From Peptococcaceae bacterium (GTDB lineage Bacteria; Bacillota; Desulfitobacteriia; Desulfitobacteriales; Syntrophobotulaceae), in NCBI GenBank assembly GCA_009782825.1, contig WRII01000030.1, positions 1 to 33,392 of the forward strand: a DNA stretch of 33,392 nucleotides, read 5' to 3'. This document shows, one piece after another, positions 1 through 8,300 of the stretch (the first letter of the stretch is position 1; every line of letters starts with the position of its first letter). Both the position numbers and the translations under genes were made by a program. Below the pieces are notes generated by a model. It had not been told where the DNA came from. It saw only the letters and a list, made by a program, of their open reading frames with translations, and made no database searches.

Positions 1-920
1 TCCGTCAAAGATGCAAACCCTTCAGATCTCTTTAACGCTCTGGCGGCCTGAACCACTGCTTTTATCAATTTGTCCTCTTGCCTGTCATCCAGGGGAAAAT
101 CAATCAAGGGAAGGCTGGCAAAATCGTAGTATAACCAATCTACTGGACTGTCCTTATACTCCTCATCTGCGCTCGTGTCCATACTCAAACTCACATAATT
201 ATGCCCAGAATAGCAATCCATCGCGAACCGTGTAAATTTCTCATTTTTGTGTTCCTCCAAAAATACGATGACCGCATTCTCCAACCCCAAGAGAAATTTA
301 TGACTAAATTTCTTGAAGTTAATGGTTTCTGTGGTGTAAACCATCTTCCTCTGCCCGTCCTCCCAGGTGCGATGAATACACGCAAGAACACTTTTGGCAT
401 CATACAATAATTTAAAATTACTTGCGGGATAAGTCTTTCCGAATAACTGTATGTCAGTTAAAACCTCCTGGTCATAAATATAAATCTCCATTTCTTGTTC
501 CTCATCGCTCCATACAAGTTTCTCTTTGACTATTCCATTCTTCATATAAGCCCAATCCACACGGTAAGGCTCCTCGCTTTCACCATAAATGCGTTCGATA
601 TAATCTTCGTAATAGGAATAGTGCGAAAAGAAGGCTGGCCTTTCCAAAAATTCCGACATATTTTCAGTTAGTACAACCCGACCCTGTTCGTCAAAACGGT
701 AAATGTAACAATCGGTGTGAATAATCGGCTCAGGTAGAATTTTGCCGTTGAGCTTGTCGCCTTGCAGTTGTGCTTCATAGGGAAGAACATTGTACAGACG
801 GCCTTTGCTAACGACGGTTTTAGCCGCTTCGCTTCGTCTATCCTCAATCATCTTTGGGTATAGCTTAGAAACCTCCCTAAACCGCTGCTGCATGGCAGTA
901 AAGCGCTTATCTTTGAACAT
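1..920 (-). CDS. Hypothetical protein, 3' end cut by window edge
   Basis: A minus-strand frame is open from an ATG at 920 to the left edge, giving about 306 residues with no stop, so the C-terminus is outside the window. GAGAGGAG lies 6 nt upstream of the ATG and supports the start. The protein is soluble and rich in acidic and aromatic residues; it begins MFKDKRFTAMQQRFREVSK. I see no signal peptide, membrane segment or catalytic motif. The last 90 residues (NAVIVFLEEHKNEKFTRFA, then a stretch ending VDWLYYDF) faintly resemble DUF4303/immunity-type proteins of polymorphic toxin systems, but this is weak. The 53-residue gene upstream overlaps its start by 14 nt, so the two are probably translationally coupled. 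Existence is fairly sure; function is unknown. Confidence 0.6.
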   Translation of the reverse strand, partial: MFKDKRFTAMQQRFREVSKLYPKMIEDRRSEAAKTVVSKGRLYNVLPYEAQLQGDKLNGKILPEPIIHTDCYIYRFDEQGRVVLTENMSEFLERPAFFSHYSYYEDYIERIYGESEEPYRVDWAYMKNGIVKEKLVWSDEEQEMEIYIYDQEVLTDIQLFGKTYPASNFKLLYDAKSVLACIHRTWEDGQRKMVYTTETINFKKFSHKFLLGLENAVIVFLEEHKNEKFTRFAMDCYSGHNYVSLSMDTSADEEYKDSPVDWLYYDFASLPLIDFPLDDRQEDKLIKAVVQAARALKRSEGFASLT

Positions 921-1068
921 ATTTGGCTCCTCTCATTAAAGTGAATTCACTATACTGCTCCATCAATTCCCATAATTGTGTTTCGCAAGCGAGTGCGCTC
1001 ACCTGTTTGACAAGGTCACCATCATATTCTTCTCCTGGCCAAAGAATTTTTTTAACCACATCGTTCAT
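907..1068 (-). CDS. Small hypothetical protein, 53 aa
   Basis: This short ORF starts MNDVVKKILWPGEEYDGDL. The ATG at 1068 is preferred over an in-frame ATG at 1089 because AAGGGAGTG lies 5-6 nt before it. It has no membrane segment or recognised domain. Its stop overlaps the start of the 306-residue partial gene by 14 nt and it follows the small gene ending at 1101, so it looks like part of a minus-strand operon of small proteins. One possibility is an immunity or adaptor protein, but nothing in the sequence proves a role. Confidence 0.45.
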   Translation of the reverse strand: MNDVVKKILWPGEEYDGDLVKQVSALACETQLWELMEQYSEFTLMRGAKYVQR

Positions 1069-1100
1069 ATATTTCACTCCCTTTGCCATGGAAGCCCCAA

Positions 1101-1346
1101 TTACGCATTTTCTATCAATTGCGCTTTAATCGCGTGTTGAATGAACTCAGAGGGTGACAAAGACATTACCTTTGCTTTTGTATAAACAATTCGCGCATAA
1201 TCCGGAGATAACAATTCCGCTATCAGCGTTCTTTCGCGCATAGCCGTTAAAAAACCAGGCTTGCCAGATAATGCAGGCGGGGCTTCTTCGAATTCCAAGC
1301 TTAATTTTTCGTATTCTTCTTCCGGTAATCTGTCGCTTATTCTCAT
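1101..1346 (-). CDS. Candidate antitoxin-like small protein, 81 aa
   Basis: The ATG at 1346 directly follows the TAA of the upstream gene (stop and start abut) and has AAAGGATG upstream. The protein begins MRISDRLPEEEYEKLSLEFE and ends in a segment (SPSEFIQHAIKAQLIENA) that reads like the second helix of a ribbon-helix-helix or similar small DNA-binding fold. The tight coupling to a 92-residue protein with a BrnT/RelE-like tail suggests a toxin-antitoxin pair with the toxin first. This is inference from size, order and spacing; no antitoxin family was positively recognised. Confidence 0.4.
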   Translation of the reverse strand: MRISDRLPEEEYEKLSLEFEEAPPALSGKPGFLTAMRERTLIAELLSPDYARIVYTKAKVMSLSPSEFIQHAIKAQLIENA

Positions 1347-1625
1347 TTACTTTGTCATCCTTTCGATATAATATTTTCTGCATTGCATCGCATGAAAAAC
1401 CACAATATGGTCATCAGACAAAACATGAAATATGACTTCCAGTAATCTAGCGTTCATGTCATAACCGATTGAAAGAGTTTTATTTGGGTCAGTTTCAAGT
1501 GTTTCGTCATATATGCTGCGCTCCAGGGCACAAAGAATATCACCTTTGGTCTGGCCGTGTTTTGTCGCCGAAGGAAGGGTTTCAATGCTTACCCTAAAAC
1601 CGGCGATTGTCAATCTATCAGTCAT
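1347..1625 (-). CDS. Candidate RelE/BrnT-superfamily toxin-like protein, 92 aa
   Basis: The frame is open from 1697, but the start is placed at the ATG at 1625 (MTDRLTIAGFRV) because GGAGG lies 11 nt upstream and the resulting 92 residues match the usual size of such toxins. The ATG at 1634 is only 2 nt from the GGAGG and so is less likely. The middle (TKHGQTKGDILCALE) and the end (LLEVIFHVLSDDHIVVFHA, then CRKYYIER) follow the pattern of BrnT/DUF4258-type RNase toxins: a strand with 'LEVIF', a strand with 'VVFHA', then basic residues. The downstream gene begins immediately at its stop. A degenerate WG-repeat gene ends just upstream. Family assignment is tentative. Confidence 0.4.
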   Translation of the reverse strand: MTDRLTIAGFRVSIETLPSATKHGQTKGDILCALERSIYDETLETDPNKTLSIGYDMNARLLEVIFHVLSDDHIVVFHAMQCRKYYIERMTK

Positions 1626-1665
1626 ATTGCGCATTGCCTCCAGTATTGAAGACTTATTCTTCAGA

Positions 1666-1833
1666 TTAATTATACTCTTCTGGGTTCCAATAATCAACCA
1701 ATACCTTGCCGTTTTTCTTTACTGCCGCCACTGCCGCCAGTCCTTCGCTAAAGTTTCCGACAGCTTCATACTCTAAAGGAATGACCTCCTGACCATTGGT
1801 ATCAAAATCCGAGCCGAAGAAGATAACAACCAT
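1666..1833 (-). pseudogene. WG-repeat protein fragment
   Basis: The minus strand encodes NGQEVIPLEYEAVGNFSEGL followed by AAVAAVKKNGK, the hallmark of the WG (KWG) repeat: a polar NG, 'IP.Y..v..F.EGLA.V...GK'. The frame happens to be open from an ATG at 1833 to a TAA at 1666, but only one repeat unit remains, and the 5' part lies antisense to the Rpn remnant. WG-repeat proteins normally carry many units, so this is a leftover piece, not a gene. Confidence 0.55.
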
Positions 1834-2221
1834 CGCTTACACTATTGGATGAGTTTCATCAACGCAGAAGGAGAGATTGAATTGGGAACAGTGGCAAAAA
1901 AAGACCCCATGATTAAAGAAGATTAAAGAAGCCGTAGCGCGGCTGATGGAATTGTCCGCCGATGAAAAGACTCGCCTTCTTTACAAAGCCCGCGAGAAAG
2001 AACGGATGGATCATGAAAGCTGCGTAGATTGGGCGTGGACAGAAGGCGAAAAAGCTGGCGAGAAAGCCGAACGCGGAAAATGGCAGGATGTCGTTGCAGA
2101 AAAGGATTCTCGTATTGCAGAACTGGAAGCGCAACTGCTGAAATATCAGAACAATAACACAAAAGAGGGAAGAAGATCGGGCACAAGGGTGCAAAGTCTT
2201 CGGCAGCATTTTTGTAACTGA
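1816..2221 (+). pseudogene. C-terminal remnant of Rpn/PD-(D/E)XK nuclease-transposase family, frameshifted
   Basis: The translation runs EEDNNHRLHYWMSFINAEGE and continues to KKDPMIKE, then stops; the next frame resumes with AVARLMELSADEKTRLLYKA and a charged tail with repeated 'EGEKAGEKAE'. This is the C-terminal half of the Rpn (PDDEXK_2) recombination-promoting nuclease family. The break is a perfect 10-bp tandem duplication (GATTAAAGAA at 1911-1920 and 1921-1930); removing one copy restores the frame exactly. The N-terminal catalytic half is missing, so the gene was already truncated. The 276-nt ORF from 1946 is just its distal part. Confidence 0.65.
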
Positions 2222-2472
2222 ACTCAGTGTAGAGCCGAGACCGGCCATGCAGCGGTATATCCCAAGAACAACCGAGCCCACAAGGTCATTTCCCGAAAAG
2301 TTTTGCCAAAAACCCCGAAAACGGCAAACCTTTTTCAATTAATCCGAACTCAGTTGATGTTTTTCACAAATCTATTGTCTTTACCTCAAACCATATACAA
2401 ATCCCCATGTTTCAGCTACAAATGGAAGAGGATTTCGTTTCCCCTGCTCAGCGCCTTGACCTTATCATTATA

Positions 2473-2509
2473 TTAAGTTAATATAATATTAAATATTATA
2501 TTAACTTAA
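2473..2509. promoter_or_regulatory. Perfect 37-bp AT-rich palindrome upstream of the ATPase gene
   Basis: Two 18-bp arms (TTAAGTTAATATAATATT at 2473-2490 and its exact reverse complement at 2492-2509) flank one central A. The palindrome ends 19 nt before the ATG at 2529 and so covers the likely promoter and leader. It could be an operator, a transcribed hairpin, or both. The preceding 2222-2472 holds no gene that I can support. Confidence 0.6.
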
Positions 2510-2528
2510 AAATTAACGAGGTTTTACT

Positions 2529-3749
2529 ATGTACATCAAGCGGCATATTGAAGAAGCTGTTTTAAGGCGCGCAAAAATGAAAGGTGCGGTTGTTGTTACA
2601 GGCGCGAGGCAAGTGGGAAAGACAACTTTGATCGAGAATATTAAGCCGGAAATTCCCAAAGTCACTTTTGACGATTTACCCACCAAACACCGCGCCATCA
2701 ATTCTCCCTCAACCTTTTTTAATATAACCCCTCCCCCTGTTTTTGTTGATGAAGTCCAATACGCTCCTGAGATTTTCCATTATATAAAGATTTTATTGGA
2801 TGAGAGTCATAAAAAAGGTATGTTTTTTCTCACAGGCTCACAGAGTTTTGAACTCATGCAAAATGTGACGGAAAGCCTGGCCGGGCGTGCGGGAATTCTG
2901 GAACTTCTGGGGGTGTCTCTGAGAGAAATCAACGGTGAAGATTGGAATAAACCCTTTATGCCAACATTTGAGTACCTTCAGGAACGAAACGCAAATCAAA
3001 CAGGTTTACGCATTCCTGAAATCTGGAAGATTATCCATCGCGGCTGCCTTCCCGAACTTGCGTTAAACGCGGATTTTGACTGGGCCGAGTTTTACGCCGA
3101 CTATATTAAAACCTACATCGAACGTGATGTACGCAGACTTACACAAGTCGCGGACGAAGACAGTTTCTACAAATTCATGACCGTCTGCGCGGCACTATCC
3201 GGCCAACTCTTGAACCTGACAAATCTCGCCAATGATGTCGGAATAAGTGTGCCAACCGCAAAAAGATGGCTGTCCGTATTAAAAACAAGCGGCGTCGTCT
3301 ATTTGTTAAAACCTTACAGCAACAACGCGATCAAGAGAGCGGTCAGAACACCAAAACTGCACTTTTTAGACATAGGCCTGACGGCTTACCTCACCCGCTG
3401 GATGACCGCCGATACTTTGTCTATTGGGGCAAATAACGGCAGTTTTTTTGAAAGTTTTGTCGTTTCTGAAATACTCAAAAGCTATACAAACGCAGGCAAA
3501 GAAGTGGATTTGTATTTCCTGCGGGATGGTAATAAAAGGGAGATCGACCTGTTACTCCACGAAAACAACACACTCTATCCAATTGAGATCAAAACAAAAG
3601 CTGAACCTGACGAAAAGGATATCAAGAATTTTGATATGCTGAATCATATCAAGGGCGTCAATATCGGCGATGGCGGGATTATATGTCTTGCTAATAAATT
3701 GCTTCAGTTGAACGAAAAAAACTATATTATCCCGCTCTCAATGGTGTAA
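2529..3749 (+). CDS. AAA_14 / DUF4143 ATP-binding protein
   Basis: This 406-residue protein has a Walker A motif GARQVGKTT at residues 25-33, a Walker B VFVDEVQ at 71-77 and a sensor-like FLTGSQ at about 100-105. Next comes the DUF4143 region (about 200-330, with a winged-helix-like 'ISVPTAKRWL'). The C-terminus has a PD-(D/E)XK-like pattern (REIDLLL followed by YPIEIKTK). Length and order are normal for this family of cytoplasmic P-loop ATPases, whose biological role is poorly known although they are often found as accessory genes. GAGG lies 7 nt before the ATG. The gene stands alone behind a 37-bp palindrome and is intact. Confidence 0.85.
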   Translation: MYIKRHIEEAVLRRAKMKGAVVVTGARQVGKTTLIENIKPEIPKVTFDDLPTKHRAINSPSTFFNITPPPVFVDEVQYAPEIFHYIKILLDESHKKGMFFLTGSQSFELMQNVTESLAGRAGILELLGVSLREINGEDWNKPFMPTFEYLQERNANQTGLRIPEIWKIIHRGCLPELALNADFDWAEFYADYIKTYIERDVRRLTQVADEDSFYKFMTVCAALSGQLLNLTNLANDVGISVPTAKRWLSVLKTSGVVYLLKPYSNNAIKRAVRTPKLHFLDIGLTAYLTRWMTADTLSIGANNGSFFESFVVSEILKSYTNAGKEVDLYFLRDGNKREIDLLLHENNTLYPIEIKTKAEPDEKDIKNFDMLNHIKGVNIGDGGIICLANKLLQLNEKNYIIPLSMV

Positions 3750-3781
3750 TGTAAGGCATATAAGTCCTGCAGGTTATGTAC

Positions 3782-4021
3782 CTACCCACCCTGACGCCAG
3801 ACACGTCGCAGAATCGCCGTACCAAACCCATCGAGACACTCCAGAACATGGTCATAGGATGGATCCATTGGAGAAAGATATATGACATCACCCAAGCACG
3901 CCCGGCAGAAAAAGCGGCGAGCCACCATCTGACCGCCCATTATCCCCTCGTGCGGCGTGCTTTGGCAAAGCACACATTTGGGAAATACTTTGTCACATGA
4001 ATATGTTGCCCGAGTCATCAT
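3782..4021 (-). CDS. Gin/CsfB-like zinc-finger anti-sigma factor (putative)
   Basis: The 79-residue protein contains CVLC, GI, then FFCRACLGDVI and DPSYDHVLECL. This matches the plan of the Gin (CsfB) family, which holds the forespore sigma factor SigG in check: CxxC, 'GI', 'FIC..CE..I', 'DPDY'. The start at 4021 (MMTRATYSCDK) has GGGGGG 4 nt upstream, so the longer 98-residue reading is unlikely. A further Cys precedes the first CxxC. If right, it acts in the cytoplasm during sporulation and marks the organism as an endospore former. The canonical glutamate after the second CxxC is replaced by Leu-Gly. No other sporulation gene adjoins it. Confidence 0.6.
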   Translation of the reverse strand: MMTRATYSCDKVFPKCVLCQSTPHEGIMGGQMVARRFFCRACLGDVIYLSPMDPSYDHVLECLDGFGTAILRRVWRQGG

Positions 4022-4080
4022 GCGTCCCCCCTTTAAGCCAGATATCCCAGAAACATTTTTTCTGCTGCATAACTGCATAA

Positions 4081-4106
4081 TTTTTTTACGGCATTTTTTT
4101 TACGGC
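4081..4106. repeat. 13-bp tandem duplication, TTTTTTTACGGCA x2
   Basis: Two perfect copies of a 13-bp unit lie at 4081-4093 and 4094-4106, about 60 nt upstream of the Gin-like start, within its probable promoter region. This probably arose by slippage; no function can be assigned. The 217-nt gap from 4079 to 4295 otherwise contains only this and the hairpin at 4224. Confidence 0.7.
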
Positions 4107-4223
4107 ATTAACGATATAAATCCCTTACTATAGTCTATTCTTGCCAAACGCCTTTGCTCTCAACCTTAACAGCCTTTGTTAAACCAATTTATTCCTTAAT
4201 CAGGAGATACAGGAATAACACCT

Positions 4224-4277
4224 GGTGCACAAAGAATAAAAATGCGAGTTTTCCGCATTTCTTATTCTTTGTGCACC
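4224..4277. terminator. Long hairpin, copy 1 of a TGCACAAAG hairpin family
   Basis: Arms GGTGCACAAAGAATAA (4224-4239) and its exact complement (4262-4277) continue inward with AAATGCG/CGCATTT around a 7-nt loop, leaving one unpaired C. It lies just past the 3' end of the AIM24 gene (minus strand) and probably terminates it. A related hairpin occurs at 8961-9010, so it may also be a dispersed repeat. Confidence 0.65.
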
Positions 4278-4295
4278 CGTATTTCAATATAGTGA

Positions 4296-5000
4296 TTATG
4301 AATTAGTGGATATGAAAGGCTGCAGGACGCTGGCCAGAGATTGTATATTTCTTGTCTGGATCATAACTGTACCTTGACCGTGAAATTCATTCACAAGGCC
4401 CTCCCCGCTTGTAAAGCCAAACGTGCCGGAAGCCACCTTAATCTTGTAGTCCAATGTTGAGCTCCACGCGACAACATGAGTGTTATCCACCACAAAAGGA
4501 GCCGCGCCATTGAGAGTAATCTCTTGAATGTCTCCAAAACTGTTTATCAACATACTTCCGGTTCCCTGAGTTTCCATAACAAAGAGGCCGCCCGTGCCGC
4601 CAAAAACCGCCTTGCCCAACGACTGGCGTTTTATTGCATAAGACACGTTTGCATCACAGGCCAGGAACGCCTGATCACGGAGACGCCACTGCTGCGCGCC
4701 CAATTGCAGTTCGCGGATCGCACCAGGTGTTGCAGGCGCTAAGGCGATCCTGGCGCCGTCGTTCTCACCTCTGGCACGCGTGATAAAGACACTTTCCCCA
4801 CTCACCATGGAACGGCCCACGGCTTTAACAAACCCCCCCAATCCCCCTCCACCCCCGCTGCCGCTGTTCATTTTTCCCTCCAGCGTAACATCTCCGCTGT
4901 GATATACCATACTTCCACGTTCGATTTGGATTTCTTCTCCACGTAAAAGTGTGACCTCGACCAAAGGAAATACCGTACTTTGCGTCATTCTGTAATTCAC
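4296..5000 (-). CDS. AIM24 family protein (TIGR00266-like)
   Basis: The 234-residue protein belongs to the AIM24/TIGR00266 beta-rich family: an N-terminal 'VEVTLLRGEEIQIERGSMVY', a Gly-rich hinge (SGSGGGGGLGG, about residues 46-56), SGESVFITRA, and a C-terminal repeat of the fold (LKYKI-like strand and GLVNEFHGQGTVMIQTR). Bacterial members are uncharacterised; a membrane- or envelope-associated role is only conjecture. No signal peptide is evident. The start is a GTG at 5000 with AGGA 6 nt upstream; an ATG at 4988 is the alternative. It is divergent from the PFOR gene and is followed by a strong hairpin. Confidence 0.8.
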   Translation of the reverse strand: MNYRMTQSTVFPLVEVTLLRGEEIQIERGSMVYHSGDVTLEGKMNSGSGGGGGLGGFVKAVGRSMVSGESVFITRARGENDGARIALAPATPGAIRELQLGAQQWRLRDQAFLACDANVSYAIKRQSLGKAVFGGTGGLFVMETQGTGSMLINSFGDIQEITLNGAAPFVVDNTHVVAWSSTLDYKIKVASGTFGFTSGEGLVNEFHGQGTVMIQTRNIQSLASVLQPFISTNS

Positions 5001-5285
5001 GTAGATTCCTGCCTTTCATTCTTAGTTAATGTTCGTATATTCGACAATTATTTCTCAATTCCTTGTTTGACGGCTTGAATTGCTCGCTCCACTGCCCATC
5101 GCTCTCCCTTGACGTCCCCCCCGCAAAAAAGGTATACTTCACCCTATAGGAAATTGCCAAAATATTATGAAATCGAGCAGAAGAATACTCATACTTTAGC
5201 ACGCTTACATAGAGATTTTGGCAAACGACCATAATATGCCTAAGACCAGAATATAAAATCCCATCAGGCTTTGTTTTCTGAGGAT

Positions 5286-5325
5286 TTGCACACTGAGTTT
5301 AGGACAATAAATTTCATGGGGAGGG
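5286..5325 (+). promoter_or_regulatory. Possible promoter and strong RBS of the PFOR gene
   Basis: In the 335-nt divergent region 5001-5334 the best sigma-A-like pair is TTGCAC (5286-5291) and TAAATT (5308-5313), 16 nt apart; this would give a very short leader, so it is tentative. GGGGAGGG at 5318-5325, 9-10 nt before the ATG, is a convincing ribosome site. The 68-residue minus-strand ORF at 5026-5232 lacks support and is not annotated. Confidence 0.3.
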
Positions 5326-5334
5326 CATCCAACA

Positions 5335-8300
5335 ATGGCCACAATGAAAACCATGGACGGCAACGAAGCCGCCGCTTACGCCTCATATGCTTTCACAGAG
5401 GTAGCCACAATTTTCCCGATCACTCCATCATCCAACATGGCAGAAGCCGCAGACGAATGGGCCGCCCACGGCAAAAAGAACATCTTTGGACAGACCATGA
5501 AAGTCGTTGAAATGCAATCCGAAGGCGGCGCTGTCGGTGCTGTCCATGGCTCCCTGCAAGCCGGAGCCTTAACCACAACATATACCGCCTCTCAAGGCCT
5601 GCTCCTGATGATTCCCAACATGTACAAAATCTCAGGAGAACTCCTGCCCGGCGTGTTCCATGTCAGTGCCCGGGCCCTGGCGACCAATTCCCTGTCCATC
5701 TTCGGCGACCACCAAGACGTCATGAGTACGCGGCAAACCGGTTTCGCCATGCTCTCCTCTACCAGCGTACAGGAAGCCATGGACTTCGGCTTCCTCGCCC
5801 ACCTGTGCGCCATCGAAGCCCGTATCCCCTTCCTGCATTTCTTCGACGGCTTCCGCACCTCCCACGAAATCCAGAAAATCAACGTCCCCGACTACGACGA
5901 AGTCTCCACCCTGCTCAACTGGGACGCCCTCCAAGCCTTCCGCGACAACGCCCTCAATCCCGAACATCCCTGCCTGAGAGGCACCGCGGAAAACGCCGAC
6001 GTCTATTTCCAGCATAAAGAATCCCTCAACCGCTTCCAAGCCGCCGTTCCCAGCATTGTCGCCGACTATATGGCCAAATACAAAGCCCTGACAGGCCGCG
6101 ACTACCACCTCTTCCAATACCACGGCGCCCCCGATGCCGAATATCTGATTGTCGCCATGGGTTCCGTCTGCGACACCATCAGCGAAACTGTTGACTACAT
6201 GAACAAACAAGGGGAAAAAGTCGGGCTCATCAAAGTCCGCCTGTACCGCCCCTTCTCCGCCCAGCACTTCCTGGCGGCCATTCCGTCAACCGTAAAGAAA
6301 ATCTCTGTACTGGATCGCACCAAAGAACCCGGCTCCCGGGAACCCCTGTATCTCGATGTCGTCAGCGCCTTCGCCACCGAACCCCAAAGAGCCGTCACCC
6401 TTGTTGGCGGCCGGTTTGGTCTCGCCTCCAAAGAAACCACTGCCAAACACATCATCGCCGTTTACGACAACCTCAAACAAGACACCCCCAAAGACAACTT
6501 CACCGTCGGCATCGTAGACGACGTCACCTTCACCTCCCTGCCGGTAAAAGACTACGTCGACCTCATGCCCGAAGGCACCATCAGCTGCATGTTCTGGGGG
6601 CTCGGCGCCGACGGCACCGTAGGGGCCAACAAGCAAGCCATCAAAATCATCGGCGACCACACCGATCTCTACGCCCAAGCCTATTTCTTCTACGACAGCA
6701 AAAAATCCGGCGGCGCCACCATTTCCCATCTGCGCTTCGGCAAAACCCCCATCAAAGCCCCCTACCTGGTCAACAACGCCAACTACGTGGGCTGCCACAA
6801 CCAATCCTACGTTACCAAATACAATCTGATCAAAGCCCTGCGCCCCGGCGGCACCTTCGTACTCAACTGCCAGTGGACCCCCGAAGAACTCGACGCCAAG
6901 CTTCCCGGCGCCCTCAAGCGCGAAATCGCCGATAAGAACGTCAAATTCTATATCATCGACGCCGTAAAAATCGCACGCAGCCTTGGTCTCGGCGGCCGCA
7001 TCAACATGATCATGCAATCCGCCTTCTTTAACCTGGCCAACGTCATTCCCATCGACCAAGCCCTCGCCCATCTCAAAGACTCCGTCGTTAAAACCTACGG
7101 CCGCAAAGGCCAAAAAGTCGTCGACATGAACATTGCCGCCGTTGACGCCGGCATCAACGCCCTGCAGAAGATCGACATCCCCGCCGTCTGGTCCAACACC
7201 GACCCCAAAGACGGCATCTTCCTCGGCACCAACGACGATCCCCCCTTCATCAAAGACATTCTCCGGGTCATGGCCGCCCAAGAAGGCGACATTCTCCCCG
7301 TCAGCGCCTTCACAGGCCGCGAAGACGGCACCTATCCCCCCGGCACCTGCGCCTATGAAAAACGCGGCATCGCCGTCACCGTTCCCGAATGGATCCCCGC
7401 AAACTGCATCCAATGCAACCAATGCGCCTATATCTGCCCCCATGCCTGCATCCGGCCCTTCCTCCTCAACCAAGAAGAATCGGCCAACGCTCCCGACGCT
7501 TTCACCAGCCTCCCCGCCACCGGCAAAGACGTCGCCGGCCTCACCTACCGCATCCAGCTGAGTCCCTTAGACTGCACCGGCTGCGGCAACTGTGCCGAAA
7601 TTTGCCCCGGCAAAAACACTCAAAACGCCCTCGTTATGCAGCCCGCGATGGAACAAACCGCCGTCCAGCACCCCAACTGGGAACATGCCCTCACCCTGAC
7701 CCCTAAAGAACACCTGATCACCAACAAATATTCCGTCAAAAACAGCCAGTTCCTCCAACCCCTCGTCGAGTTCTCCGGCGCCTGTCCCGGCTGCGGCGAA
7801 ACCGCCTACATCAAGCTCCTGACCCAACTCTACGGCGACCGCATGATGATCGCCAACGCCACCGGCTGCACCTCCATTTGGGGTGGCAGCGCCCCCTCCA
7901 ACCCCTATACTGTCAACGCCAAAGGCAAAGGCCCCTCCTGGGGCAATTCCCTCTTTGAAGACAACGCCGAATACGGCTACGGCATGTATCTAGGCTCCGA
8001 ACAGCTGCGCGCCCGCATCGCCGACGAAATGAAACACGCCCTGGAACTCGACATCCCCACCGATCTTAAATCCGCCTTCCAAGACTGGCTCACCGTCAAA
8101 GACCAAGGCGAAGCCTCCCGGGACGCTTCCGCCAAAGTCCTCGCCGCTCTTGAAAAAACCGGCCCTGATACCCACGATCTGCTGGCAAAGATCTGGGCCA
8201 AGAAAGACTACCTGGTTAAAAAATCCCAGTGGATCATCGGCGGCGACGGCTGGGCCTATGACATCGGCTACGGCGGCCTTGACCACGTCCTCGCCTCCGG

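Noticed and set aside
1913-2338. 141-residue minus-strand ORF opposite the Rpn remnant
   Set aside because: The plus strand has clear Rpn-type C-terminal sequence; the minus frame is a Phe/Cys-rich mirror without domain or ribosome site.
5026-5232. 68-residue minus-strand ORF between AIM24 and PFOR
   Set aside because: No ribosome site, no homology seen, and it occupies a divergent promoter region.
5632-6267. 211-residue minus-strand ORF inside the PFOR gene
   Set aside because: Same cause as the 395-residue antisense frame: a shadow of biased codons.
6286-7473. 395-residue minus-strand ORF inside the PFOR gene
   Set aside because: Its composition (Gly/Val/Asp/Phe-rich, low complexity) is that expected from the antisense of C-ending codons. 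No motif and no ribosome site; the plus strand is certainly coding.
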